DNA of 64,000 nucleotides, from NCBI RefSeq assembly GCF_010682105.1, contig NZ_JAAGWH010000039.1, forward strand, positions 27,899 through 91,898, read 5' to 3'. How positions within the stretch are numbered: position 1 is the first letter of the stretch; each line of letters starts with the position of its first letter. The translations under genes and the position numbers were made by a program. The notes under the pieces were generated by a model. The model worked only from the letters and a program-made list of their open reading frames with translations. It did no database searches and was not told the origin of the DNA. Source of the stretch: Modestobacter muralis. Its GTDB lineage: Bacteria > Actinomycetota > Actinomycetes > Mycobacteriales > Geodermatophilaceae. Shown here piece after piece: positions 25,878-34,323 of the stretch.

Positions 25878-26800
25878 CTCTGCTCGCAGAGGTCGGCGTC
25901 CGGTGGGCGGCCCTCGGCGAGCAGGTCGAGCAGCCTCCGGGCCGGTGCGGTCAGCGGTCGCCCGCGGCGCCAGATCGCCCGCAAGGGCCGGCGCAGGTCG
26001 ACCCCGGACAGGGGGACCTCGACCAGGGAGCCCCTGGCCAGTTCCGCCTCAACGGCCAGGGCAGAGAGCACGGCCGGCGCGAGGCCGGACAGCACGGCGC
26101 CCTTGACCGCCGTGGTGGAGGAGGCTTCCAGCGCCGCCGGTGCCAGCGGCCCCGCCGTCTCGAGCACCAGCGCCAGTGTCTCCCGGGTGCCCGAGCCGCT
26201 CTCCCGCATCACCAGGCTGGTCCGCGCCAGCTCTGCGGGTGACAGCGGCTCGTCCAGCCGGCTCCAGGGATGGTCCGGAGGAACGACCAGCGCCAGCCGG
26301 TCGGACGCCACGGTCCGCCAGGACAGCTCGCCGGGGAGAGCGCCGAGGGTCTCGACGAAGCCGAGGTCCGCCTCGTCGCGGCGGACCGCCTGCACGGTCG
26401 CCGCGGAGTTGCCCATCGCGAGGCCGATACCGAGGGCGGGGTAGCTGCGGCGCAGCTCCACCAGCCACCGCGGCAGGAGGAACTCAGCCGTCGTCAGACT
26501 GGCGGCCAACCGCAGGGGCGCGGAGTTCCCCTGTCGGAGTGCCTCGGCGCCGGAGGTCAGGCGGTCGCGCGCGATCAGCACCGATCGTGCCCATTCCACG
26601 ACGAGGGCACCGTGGGCGGTCAGCTCCGAACCGGTTCGGTGCCGGTCCAGCAGGGCCAGGCCCAGTGCCGACTCCAGCGCCCGCAGGCGTTGGCTCGCGG
26701 CCGGTTGGCTGATGCCCAGGTGCCGTGCAGCCAATCCGAGGCTGCCGGTCTCGGCGACCGCGACCAGCAGTTCCAGCTCACCCAGGGTGGCGCCTGTCAT
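25874..26800 (-). CDS. LysR-family transcriptional regulator
   Basis: 308 aa from the ATG at 26800. The N-terminal winged helix is typical: LELLVAVAETGSLGLAARHL then GISQPAASQRLRALESALG near residues 25-45. The effector domain has FVETLGALPGELSWRTVASD, LALVVPPDHPWS and VMRESGSGTRETL, all common to CysB/CbbR/YeiE-like members. LysR genes are often divergent from the yeiH gene they control, and a broken yeiH-like sequence is indeed found divergently at 26873-27099. The regulator may thus have lost its target. Its stop falls within the last bases of the IS3 relic, so its C-terminus may have been altered by the insertion. Confidence 0.88.
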   Translation of the reverse strand: MTGATLGELELLVAVAETGSLGLAARHLGISQPAASQRLRALESALGLALLDRHRTGSELTAHGALVVEWARSVLIARDRLTSGAEALRQGNSAPLRLAASLTTAEFLLPRWLVELRRSYPALGIGLAMGNSAATVQAVRRDEADLGFVETLGALPGELSWRTVASDRLALVVPPDHPWSRLDEPLSPAELARTSLVMRESGSGTRETLALVLETAGPLAPAALEASSTTAVKGAVLSGLAPAVLSALAVEAELARGSLVEVPLSGVDLRRPLRAIWRRGRPLTAPARRLLDLLAEGRPPDADLCEQR

Positions 26801-26872
26801 GACCACGGCCTGTAGGTCAGTCGCTGAGGCTGGGTGGACGGGCGATCCGGCCACTCGTCGCAGACTGCCTGC

Positions 26873-27099
26873 GTGACCGAACGCCCCGTTGCCGACAACG
26901 GCGGGCGCTCGTCGGTGGGTCCGCTCCTGCCCGGCCTGGCCGTGGTCGCCCGGGCCCGCATCGTCGCCATGTCGATCACGACCCTCTGCTCGCGGCAAGT
27001 ACCCAGCGTCGGCTCCTACGGTTCAGCATCGTGCTCCTCGGGCTGCAGCTGGCGGTCGGGGACATCATCGATCTGGTGACTCGGGGCTCGAAACCGTAA
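26873..27099 (+). pseudogene. internally deleted YeiH-family relic, divergent from lysR
   Basis: A GTG near 26873 opens VTERPVADNGG and then VGPLLPGLAVVA, like the first helix of YeiH. After a frame change the codons from 27001 read [19 protein letters not shown] then GDIIDLVTRGSKP and stop at 27097. The second part is nearly identical to the segment [20 protein letters not shown] of the relic at 15380-15940. Only about 60 codons of a roughly 340-codon gene remain. Confidence 0.6.
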
Positions 27100-27267
27100 T
27101 GATCACCGTGGTGTCCACCCTGGGCGGCAGCTTCCCCCGGGGCCGGGTGCTAAAGGCTGGCGGAAGCTCTCGTTCGCTCTCGGCACCGGCGTGCGTTCGC
27201 CGTCCTGCTCGGGATCGGCCGGCGCGCGTCGCTGCTGGGGGCCGGACGGACGCTGCCGGCCGGAGTG
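27100..27267. other. intergenic, nothing recognised
   Basis: No gene; lies between the yeiH relic and the terminator of the MFS gene. Confidence 0.4.
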
Positions 27268-27301
27268 CGAGCCCCGGCTCCCCGGGTGGGGCCGGGGCTC
27301 G
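27268..27301 (-). terminator. terminator of the MFS transporter gene
   Basis: Ten-bp arms cgagccccgg / ccggggctcg (27268-27277, 27292-27301) extend inward through a further cccc/gggg pairing with a 2-base bulge. It lies 66 bases beyond the stop of the minus-strand transporter gene. Confidence 0.6.
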
Positions 27302-27366
27302 TGCGCGTGTGCGACGGCATGGATTTCCGGGGTTGGGCGCGTCGCGCAACTCCCGTCCGGGGTCGC

Positions 27367-28689
27367 TCAGGTGGGTGTCGCGCGCTCCGCGGGATCGACG
27401 ACCGGCGTGGGCCGCGCCGCGCTCCCGGCCCGGCGGCGCAGCCGGCGGAGCGTGGGTAGCAGAGCGACGGCCGCGACAGCAGGGGCCAGGCCGCTGAGCA
27501 ACAGCCCGGCGCGTGCGCCGAACTCCTCGCAGACCCAGCCGAGCAGCGGCGCACCGATCGGCGTGCTGCCCAGGAACACCGTCGCGTGCAGGGCGATGAC
27601 CCGCCCCTGCATCGAGGCGTCGACGCTCAGCTGCAGGAGCACCCGAGCGAGGGTGTTGAAGCTGATGTTGGTGATCCCGAGCCCCACCAGCAGCGCGAGC
27701 GCGGCGAGGAGCCCCGGCGCACCGGCCAGGAGCATGCTGACGAGGGAGAACGCGCTCGCCCACAGCAGGAGTGACCAGGAGCTGATCCTCTCCCGGCCGG
27801 CAATGGCGAGGGCGCCGATCACCGCTCCGGCGCCCATCGCCGACGTGAGCCATCCGTACGTCGCCGCGCCGCCGTCGAGGACGTCCCGGGCGAAGAGCGG
27901 CAGGACGACCCGGAAGTTCTGGCCGAAGAGCGCGACGACGGCCACCAGCAGCATGCACGCCCGCAGGTCGGGCCGGTCCCACACGTAGCGCAGGCTCTCC
28001 CTCGCCTGGCCCGGCCGACGGGGAACGGGCTTCGCGCGGTGGAGGAGGGAGGCGTCGATGCGCCAAAGGCTGGCCAGCACTCCGATGAAAGAGGCGGCAT
28101 TGACGGCGAAGGCCATCCCGCTGCCGGCCAAGGCGATCAGCAGTCCGGCCATGGCTGGACCCAGCAGTCGCCCCAGGTTGTGGATCGTGGAGTTGAGCGA
28201 CTGTGCGTTGACGTAGTCCTCCGGCCCCACCATCTCGGTGATGAACGCCTGGCGCGCGGGCACGTCGAGGACGGTGACGAGGCCCAGGCCCAGGGCCAGG
28301 GCGAAGACCATCCACAGCTCAACGGTGCCGGTGAGGGTGAGAGTGGCGAGGACGGTGGCCAGGACCGCGCTGACGGCCTGTGTCCACATGATCGTCCGGC
28401 GCCGGTCCAGTCGGTCGACGAGGACCCCGCCCCAGACGCCCAGGAACAGGGTGGGGAGCGCCTGCAGGGCGGTGGCAATCCCGACGGCGAAGGCGGAGTC
28501 GGACAGTTCGAGCACCAGCCAGTCCTGCGCCACCCGCTGCATCCAGGTGCCGGTCACGCTGACGGCATGGCCGGTGAAGAAGGTGCGGTAGTTCGGCACC
28601 CGGAGGGATCGGAAGGCACGTTGGCGCCAGGGTGGCGGGCGCTCACCGATGGGCGTGCCCGGCCGCCGGAAGGACGGGAGCCATCGCAT
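27367..28689 (-). CDS. MFS transporter (MFS_3/EntS-like exporter)
   Basis: 440 aa. The ATG at 28689 follows AAGGGGGG by eight bases and is preferred to a GTG nine bases upstream. Twelve helices are expected; clear marks are FRSLRVPNYRTFFTGHAVSV at the first helix, TWMQRVAQDWLVLELSDSAF, GVWGGVLVDRLDRRRTIM (MFS motif A), DVPARQAFITEMVGPEDYVN and GRLLGPAMAGLLIALAG. This set is typical of the EntS/MFS_3 group of small-molecule exporters. The gene stands alone between relics, so its substrate is open. It ends with a hairpin downstream. Confidence 0.9.
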   Translation of the reverse strand: MRWLPSFRRPGTPIGERPPPWRQRAFRSLRVPNYRTFFTGHAVSVTGTWMQRVAQDWLVLELSDSAFAVGIATALQALPTLFLGVWGGVLVDRLDRRRTIMWTQAVSAVLATVLATLTLTGTVELWMVFALALGLGLVTVLDVPARQAFITEMVGPEDYVNAQSLNSTIHNLGRLLGPAMAGLLIALAGSGMAFAVNAASFIGVLASLWRIDASLLHRAKPVPRRPGQARESLRYVWDRPDLRACMLLVAVVALFGQNFRVVLPLFARDVLDGGAATYGWLTSAMGAGAVIGALAIAGRERISSWSLLLWASAFSLVSMLLAGAPGLLAALALLVGLGITNISFNTLARVLLQLSVDASMQGRVIALHATVFLGSTPIGAPLLGWVCEEFGARAGLLLSGLAPAVAAVALLPTLRRLRRRAGSAARPTPVVDPAERATPT

Positions 28690-28739
28690 GCGGCGCACCC
28701 CCCTTCGACCGCCGGTCCGGAGGTATTACCTTAAAGCCA

Positions 28740-29160
28740 ACGCGATGACGGCCACACGGCTACTCCATCTGAACGAGAACCCACAGTGCCTGACTCGCAG
28801 CTGTCGCCGTCGTCGCTCTGGGGGCATGGGCGCCCCGGTCGTGCGGTATCTGCTCGACGCGGGGATCGGCGTGCGGGTCCACGACTTCGATGACGCCAGA
28901 CTTCGATGACGCCACGATGAACGCGCGGTAGCCAGGGGGCCCGGTCGATCCCCTCGCTGCCGGGCGTTGCCCGACGCGCGGATCTGCTGGTTGTCGTCGT
29001 CCCTATCGACCAGGACGTGGAGTCTCTGCCCCGGGCTCGCCGGCCTGCTCGCCGGCTGCGAGGAGGAGGCGGTGGTGCTGCTCTACGGCTCCTGGCTCAA
29101 CCGGAAGGTTGCCGAACTCGGGCCCGAGCTGGGCGCAGCTCGCGCTCTCCTGCTCCGTCT
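28740..29160 (+). pseudogene. relic of a 3-hydroxyisobutyrate dehydrogenase-like gene
   Basis: Three successive frames each preserve a piece in the right order: GGMGAPVVRYLLDAGIGVRV followed by HDFDDA (28827-28900; Rossmann start), LLVVVVPIDQDVESL (about 28983-29027), and GLAGLLAGCEEEAVVLLYGS then KVAELGPELGA (29037-29140). This is the N-terminal NADP-binding domain order of beta-hydroxyacid dehydrogenases, about 110 residues. The catalytic and C-terminal parts are absent. Decay by frameshifts is evident. Confidence 0.6.
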
Positions 29161-29330
29161 TTCCCGGTTCGGTTGGCGCACATGCCGTGCGCCGCGCCGG
29201 GACATCACCGTCCCCGCCGTTCGGCGGATGTAGAACGGCGGGGCACCCGATGCGCCGTCCGGTCGGTGCGTATCCGGCGAGGTCGCCTCACAGTCAGTGG
29301 AGCGGGCTGTCCAGCGCGCGCTGGCGGGAG

Positions 29331-29363
29331 GCCTCGATCTCGGCCTCGATCTCGGCCTCGGCC
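29331..29363 (+). repeat. 12-bp tandem repeat gcctcgatctcg
   Basis: Two full copies and a diverged third unit (gcctcggcc) in a row. They sit at the broken 5' edge of the istB relic and may reflect slippage there. No function seen. Confidence 0.6.
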
Positions 29364-29384
29364 CGGCCGACCCCCTGGCACCGC

Positions 29385-29778
29385 CGCCGCCGAAGCCGGC
29401 CACCGAGTCCGCTACGTCACCACCGCCGCCCTGGTCAACGAGCTCGTCGAGGCCGCCGATGACAAGCAGCTCTCCCGCGTCGTCGGCCGCTACGCCCGCA
29501 TCGACCTCCTCTGCCTCGACGAAATCGGCTACGTCCACCTCGACCCCCGCGGCGCCGAGCTGCTCTTCCGGATCATCACCGAACGAGAGGAGAAGGCCTC
29601 CATCGCCTGCGCCTTCAACGCCCCGTTCTCCGAGTGGAGCCAGACCTTCACCGACCCCCGGCTCGCGGCCGCGATCGTGGACCGGCTCACCTTCCGCGGC
29701 CACGTCATCGCCACCGGCACCGACTCGTACCGGCTACGCGCCACCCGCGCCGCGAAGACGGGAGTCGCCACCAACTGA
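29385..29778 (+). pseudogene. IstB-like ATP-binding protein of IS21, 5'-truncated
   Basis: About 130 codons of the C-terminal half of IstB survive in one frame: GHRVRYVTTAALVNELVEAA, LSRVVGRYARIDLLCLDEIG with the Walker B LLCLDE, GAELLFRIITEREEKASIAC, PFSEWSQTFTDPRLAAAIVD and LTFRGHVIATGTDSYRLRAT. The N-terminus with the Walker A GxxGxGKT is missing and replaced by unrelated repetitive sequence. IstB helps the IS21 transposase IstA, and no istA is seen here. This is the remains of an IS21 element; a protein could still be made from an internal start but would lack the P-loop. Confidence 0.8.
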
Positions 29779-30610
29779 CCCCACCGTCGTCGCACACCGG
29801 CAGCTCAGGCCGCCTGACCCAACCTGTCACCTATCCGTGCAGCAGTCCCCATCGACGCCCCTCGCCCTGTGCGGAGGGCGTTGCTGTCTGGCCCGCCGCA
29901 AGACGACTTACAGCCGTGTAAGCAACGGACCTGACGCCCGTACGAGATCAGGCCCGGCCGCTTATGCCAAGCGCTGACAAGGACTTCTGGCGCATTTGCC
30001 ATAACATATCGGCCTGTCGCTGTCTACTCAACGCCAGATGTACTGGAGGGCCGCGTCGGGACTTGTCGCGCGGAGACCCAAGAGGGCGGCGGTCGTTGGC
30101 ACGTCAGCTGGTGAGTCGCTCGGACAAGACGTCAGCCACGCCGACCATCCAGGGCCAGCGTCCGTGGGTGGCAATCGCCTGGTCCAGGTCATCGCCTCGG
30201 CCGGGGAAGCTTTCGCGCAGGGTCTGCTGCAACTGGTGACCGTCAGTGGCGGGTGGATGGGCTGCGACCGCGTCGACGATGTCAGGGCGAATCAGCCGCA
30301 GCCGAACTGGCTGGCGCCTGCTTAGGCTCTTGATGACGTCAGCGGCCAAGATCGGGATTTGCACGAAATTCGCTATTTGCGTCCCCCGCGCCCCTCGGGT
30401 GGCCAGGTATGGGTAGGTGGACGCAGGCACTCTCTAGGCACCCAATAGGGTCGTTATTTACAATTGCTCCTTCGCCGGAGCAAAGATCAACAGACCGCTG
30501 AGCTGCGGTAATACGCTTCGACCAACGCGAGCAAACGGATCAAGATCAAATCGCAGGCTCCATAGCGATGCCGCCGATAGCGCACGCCCCTTCGGCCGCG
30601 GTCGCACGGG
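29779..30610. other. 830-base stretch, lower GC, no clear gene
   Basis: Markedly richer in A and T than the surroundings, especially 30340-30560. A minus-strand frame 30430-30104 (GTG start, 108 codons, MPASTYPYLATRGARGTQIA...) has acceptable composition, ending DVLSERLTS, but has no good ribosome site or recognisable domain. It also contains a hairpin at 30464-30483. The base composition suggests acquired DNA. Confidence 0.4.
30464..30483 (-). terminator. candidate terminator for the minus-strand operon ending at 30611
   Basis: Seven-bp stem ttgctcc / ggagcaa with a 6-base loop. On the minus strand it is followed by ttgtaaataa, an AT-rich tail. It lies about 130 bases beyond the stop of the last gene, so the link is tentative. 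Confidence 0.4.
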
Positions 30611-31657
30611 CTATCGCGGGCCGGCTGCTGCGCGCTGTCGCGACACGGTGCGCTTGGTCGTAGCGAGCTGGCCTGCGATGTCCCGGAGCGACTGGCCGCG
30701 GTCGGTGAGGCGGTGGACGACCTGCGCCTGTTCAGCGGCGGTGAGGTCGGCGTACTGAATGCCGTCGCCGGCCATGGCGCGCTCGACGGCGATCTCGTCG
30801 ACGTCGTCCTTCAGGAGCTCGGTGGCGGCCGGTGGAGGTGGGACGTCGTTGTCGATGTCGTCCCAGACCAGCGGCGGCAGCCAACCGTGCGCGACGGCGT
30901 GAGCTCGGGCGGCGTCGGCAGTGGCGCGCTGCACGCCGTTGTCTCGTGGCGGCGGGGTGTTCGACAGCCGCTCGTACAGCGTGGCGACGTCCTGGGCGGT
31001 CCGGGCGGTGACCGACAAGCTGGTCAGGCTGCGACGGAGACTGCTCGGGCGGCGGACGAGCTCGGTGGCCAGCAGCTCGAGCGACCAGCCGATTGCGACG
31101 AGGGCCTGCAGTCGGCGCCGGGTCCCGGTGGCGTCGACGCAACTGCGCGGAGCGCGGGGGTCGTCGACGCTGATGTTCAGGATTCGAACGGCGGTGGAGG
31201 GGCGGGTCCGCCGGTGGGCGCTGTCTGGAGCGGCCAGTTCGCGTACGTGGCTGACGGACATGTCGGCGAGCGACGCGATGCGCTGGACGCCCATCCCGGC
31301 CGCGCGGAGCGCGACGAGGTGTTCCTGCGCCGGGCCGGCGTCGACGAGCGGCTGCCAGCGGCCGTACGCACGCTGTCGGTTGGCGGTGCGTGAGACGGCG
31401 GTGTTGGCGGCGGTGCAGTCACTGCAGCGGCAGCGGTCCTTGACGTAGGCGGACCGGGTGCCGTGGACGTGCTGACTCCGTGGGTGGATGCACGCGCGAG
31501 GCGCCCGCGTGCGGGCTCGGTCCGCGCGACGGGCGTCCCGCTCGACGGCCAGCCGGTGCTTGTCGCAGGAGTGTCGACGGTGGTGGGCATCGGCCAGTGG
31601 GATGCTGGCGTAGTCGGCGGTGTAGCCGCAGCTCGAGCAGGTGCGGGTCGTCCTCAT
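30611..31657 (-). CDS. actinophage/integrative-element-type protein with Cys motifs and C-terminal HTH
   Basis: 348 aa, ATGA overlap with the upstream gene fixes the start. The N-terminus begins MRTTRTCSSCGYTADYASIP with a CxxC, followed by CDKHR; then HGTRSAYVKDRCRCSDCTAA, a Cys-rich block often seen in hypothetical proteins of actinobacterial phages and mobile elements. The middle has AAGMGVQRIASLADMSVSHV, a helix-turn-helix-like segment, and the C-terminus LTDRGQSLRDIAGQLATTKR with TVSRQRAAAG is a second HTH. It looks like a DNA-binding protein with a zinc knuckle. Function unknown; the mobile-element link rests on the family's usual company and the nearby tRNA fragment. Confidence 0.75.
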   Translation of the reverse strand: MRTTRTCSSCGYTADYASIPLADAHHRRHSCDKHRLAVERDARRADRARTRAPRACIHPRSQHVHGTRSAYVKDRCRCSDCTAANTAVSRTANRQRAYGRWQPLVDAGPAQEHLVALRAAGMGVQRIASLADMSVSHVRELAAPDSAHRRTRPSTAVRILNISVDDPRAPRSCVDATGTRRRLQALVAIGWSLELLATELVRRPSSLRRSLTSLSVTARTAQDVATLYERLSNTPPPRDNGVQRATADAARAHAVAHGWLPPLVWDDIDNDVPPPPAATELLKDDVDEIAVERAMAGDGIQYADLTAAEQAQVVHRLTDRGQSLRDIAGQLATTKRTVSRQRAAAGPR

Positions 31658-32085
31658 CGCCGGCGTGGCTGCCCGATCGACCTGTTGCCTCGGCCCCGGC
31701 CTGGAACGCCGGCGCGGATCACCATGTCGTCGATCCAGTCGGTGCGGACCGTGCCGGCGTCCCCGATGTGCTCGTCGAAGGCCATCGCCGTGAACTGCCG
31801 GGAGATGATCGACCACTCCGTGTCGGACAGCGGCCGTTCGAGGTGGGCTTCGGCTGTGAGCCGGTCGACGTAGGCCACGCTTGTCTGGAGCAGGTCGGCC
31901 AGATCGGTCAGCAGCCGGTACGTGTCTCCGCCGTAGGCGCTGACCAGCGCCGCGAGAGCCTGGCGCCGGCCGACCGGCCCACCCGGATCCTGGCGGCCGG
32001 TCGGGGTGGCACAGGGTCGTGGTGGCTCGGTCGACTCGAGGGCGGTTGCGTCGTCGGTGACCGGCTCCTCGCTGGGACGCGACAT
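31654..32085 (-). CDS. hypothetical protein, possible DNA-binding partner of the next gene
   Basis: 143 aa. The ATG at 32085 has GGAGGAG six bases upstream, a strong site, and the stop overlaps the following gene by 4 bp. A Pro/Glu-rich start (MSRPSEEPVTDDATALES) leads to a folded part: RRQALAALVSAYGGDTYRLL, TDLADLLQTSVAYVDRLTAE and SDTEWSIISRQFTAMAFDEH. The segment LADLLQTSVAYVDRLTAEA could be a helix-turn-helix. No known domain is recognised. It is the first gene of a two-gene operon in the mobile region. Confidence 0.7.
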   Translation of the reverse strand: MSRPSEEPVTDDATALESTEPPRPCATPTGRQDPGGPVGRRQALAALVSAYGGDTYRLLTDLADLLQTSVAYVDRLTAEAHLERPLSDTEWSIISRQFTAMAFDEHIGDAGTVRTDWIDDMVIRAGVPGRGRGNRSIGQPRRR

Positions 32086-32331
32086 CGGTGCTCCTCCGGC
32101 AGCTGGTGCTCGCGTCGGGAGCAGGCGCCAGGGGACGTCGCGTTCTGACACCGGAGGCCTCGACCGTGGTCGGAGGCGCACGGAGCGAACAGCTGGCGCC
32201 GGCGGGAGGCCGATGTCCGTAGCGGGCGGCAGCCTGACCGACGCGCTCACTGAGCCTTCGGGGATCCCCATGCGGAACGGCAGAAGCTAAGGCGTCGGCG
32301 GCCGACAGCGACCGAGCGGCCGGTTCGGGCT

Positions 32332-33180
32332 GTGCGTGCGGCGGCCATGGCACCGGCGATGCTCGGCAGCCTGGGGCTCGTCGTCGTCGCGACCGGTGGG
32401 CTGGGCGCGTGGGCACTGCCGGCCCTACTGATCTGGGTCGGTTGTGGAGCGATCGCGCTCACCCGGGGCGGGGAGCGGGTCGCCGTGTGGGTGGCGTTCG
32501 GTTCCGCAGGCCGAGCCCGGCGCAGGCAGCGGTGTTCGATCCGCTCTGGTCTACAGCCCGGACGTCGGCCGGGACCCTCGCGGACGACGTCGAGCTGTAC
32601 GTGCAGCGGAGCCTGCAGCTCAACGCCTACGCCGCCGGAGGGCGCAGCATCGCCGTCACCAGCCGGGTGCTGGACGAGCACAGGGCCGGTCGCGTGTCAG
32701 ACGGTCAGGTGGTGGCTGTTCTTGTCCATGAGCTGGGCCATCACGCCACCGGTGCAACCCGGCCGGTGCTCCTCGCGATGTGGTGGTCCGCGCCGTGGCG
32801 CGCGTCAGCGAGACTGCTGACTGGTCTGGGGAGTGCCCTGGCCGGTCGTCGGGCCCGTCAAGGTCCCGGGTTCGAGAGCGTCTGTGTGGCCGTCATCGCC
32901 GTCGCGCAAGCAGCACTCCAGGGGCGCTGGCTGGCTGGGGGAGTGGTTGGGGCCGTCGCGGTGTACGCGGTGATCTGCCCGCTGGCCGACGCGTGGACCT
33001 GCCGGCGTGCTGAGTTCGCTGCTGATCGGTTCGCTGCCGACCATGGCGGGGCGCACGAGCTGGCCAGTGCTCCGCGTACTGCATGGTCCGTCGAGCACCG
33101 TCTCCGGCTGGTCGCGACGGCTGCTGGCAACACGCCAGACAGCCGACGAACGGATTACTGCTCTCGGGATGGTCGCCAGC
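32332..33180 (+). pseudogene. M48-family zinc metallopeptidase, frameshifted
   Basis: The parts of a membrane-anchored M48 peptidase appear in three frames. Frame one: MAPAMLGSLGLVVVATGGLG with two hydrophobic helices up to about 32505. Frame two: DVELYVQRSLQLNAYAAGGR, SIAVTSRVLDE and the zinc motif AVLVHELGHHATG (near 32712-32750), then two helices and CRRAEFAADRFAADHG with the third zinc ligand Glu. Frame three from about 33090: LLATRQTADERITALG, the usual end motif. At least two frameshifts separate the anchor, the catalytic core and the tail, so no complete enzyme is made. Related genes are common on actinobacterial integrative elements and plasmids. Confidence 0.75.
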
Positions 33181-33408
33181 GGCGGTCGCGGGTCGGTTCT
33201 CCGGCCCGGGCGCTGTTTCCCGTCCTCCGGCAGGCCGTTGGAGCTGTTCCTCGCCGAGTGGAGCTCGCTCGGCGTCACTCGGCCTGGGAGACGATGGCGG
33301 GAGCAGCAGGGTCGTTCGGCGGCACCACATTGGCGGCCGACGCCCAGAACGACGCGTGTAGGTGCTGTTCAGGTGACATGCCGGTAGGTCGTCAGCAACG
33401 CTCATTCT

Positions 33409-33463
33409 GACCACCATTTTGACCACCATTTGTGTCTGTGCGAGGTGGTTCACGGTGGTTCAC
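33409..33463 (+). repeat. two tandem repeat pairs next to the tRNA fragment
   Basis: gaccaccattt occurs twice in tandem (33409-33420, 33421-33431), and ggtggttcac twice in tandem (33444-33453, 33454-33463). The motifs accacc and ggtggt are complementary, so the two pairs also face each other. Repeats of about 10 bp within 100 bp of an attachment core are the usual form of arm-type binding sites for a tyrosine recombinase or its excision factor. Confidence 0.5.
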
Positions 33464-33530
33464 GGGAGTACGGCCAAGGCGCTGACCTGCGGAGACGTAC
33501 TTCGGTGAACTGCCCTGAACCTGCCGCCGA

Positions 33531-33575
33531 CGACTGGGGGTCAAGGGGTCGCAGGTTCAAATCCTGTCAGCCCGA
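33531..33575 (+). other. 3' fragment of tRNA-Pro(GGG), candidate attachment site
   Basis: The 45 bases run from the anticodon stem (cgactggggg, anticodon GGG) through a T-arm with stem gcagg/cctgt and loop ttcaaat (33551-33567) to the acceptor strand cagcccg (33568-33574) and discriminator A (33575). The 5' half of a tRNA, including the D-arm and the matching acceptor strand cgggctg, is absent upstream. Integrative elements often insert into the 3' end of tRNA-Pro and leave such a copy at the far end. No integrase gene is seen within the window. Confidence 0.7.
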
Positions 33576-33963
33576 CAGAAGAAGTTGCAGGTCAGAGGCG
33601 GGTCGTCCGATACGGGCGGCCTGCCTCTTGCTTCGAGCCAGCAACTCGACGCCTCCACCGTCTGAACGGAGAGACCGCGGCAGCGGTTCGCCCATGTCGG
33701 GCGCTGGCCCCAGGGCAGATCCTCGGAGGCGTCGGGCAGCATCCCGCGACATGACCGTCCCGGGACTGTGGCCGCGCAGTGAAACCCCGATCACCGCGCT
33801 GTTCACGCGCGCTACGGGATCCACCGCAAGGCGCACGATGTCCTGCAGCGGCCGAGCGAGAGGCCGGCGTCGCGGCGCGGCGCCGTGCACTACAGCCCGG
33901 CAAGAGCTGGAGGCCGCGGTCGTGCTGGCCATCTAGGACGCGAGTGCGCCCGCAGATCAGTGA

Positions 33964-34323
33964 GCGGGTGCCGGGACTGAGCGCACGCCGTCGGACTGGG
34001 CCCGGGCGCGGGACGAGTTCGAGGCCGCCGGACACTCGCCCGACGCGGCGCAGAGGCTGGCCGCGGACCACGTGGCATCCGAGGCGCATGACGCCGCCGC
34101 CGGCGGCACCATGAACGCGCTCGTGCGCCACCCCGACGACCTGGCCCACCAGGTCGTCGCCCGCATCCGTGCCAACGGTGAGCGCGACGCGACCAGGCGC
34201 CGGGCCGATCTGAGCCAGGCGCTGTCCGGCGGTGATGACCACGAAGCGGTCGAGGACCGGCTGCTGGCCGACGTGTCTGCCCGGCGGCCAGCCCGGGAAG
34301 CCGTCACCATCTCACGTCCCGAG
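33964..34323 (+). pseudogene. protein-coding remnant of unknown family
   Basis: The frame is open from a TGA at 33963 and has true coding character up to about 34320: DWARARDEFEAAGHSPDAAQ, RLAADHVASEAHDAAAGG, MNALVRHPDDLAHQVVARIR and LSQALSGGDDHEAVEDRLLA. It is mostly helical, rich in Ala/Asp/Glu/Arg, without a ribosome site or clear start (a GTG at 34072 is possible), and after AREAVTISRP it runs on into antisense of the next gene. I do not recognise the family. It sits just beyond the candidate attachment site. Confidence 0.4.

Larger units (their letters stand above)
33181..33963. other. region around the tRNA fragment without a gene
   Basis: Apart from the tandem repeats and the tRNA fragment, frames are short and shadow-like. 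A plus-strand piece near 33800 reads HARYGIHRKAHDVLQRPSE but is soon interrupted. Confidence 0.4.

Noticed and set aside
25172..29778. An active composite transposon between the IS3 and IS21 remnants
   Set aside because: The elements belong to different families, both are truncated, and no terminal repeats or target duplications were seen.
30104..30430. 108-codon minus-strand frame in the low-GC gap
   Set aside because: Composition is acceptable, but there is no ribosome site, domain or neighbour support; mentioned in the gap entry only.
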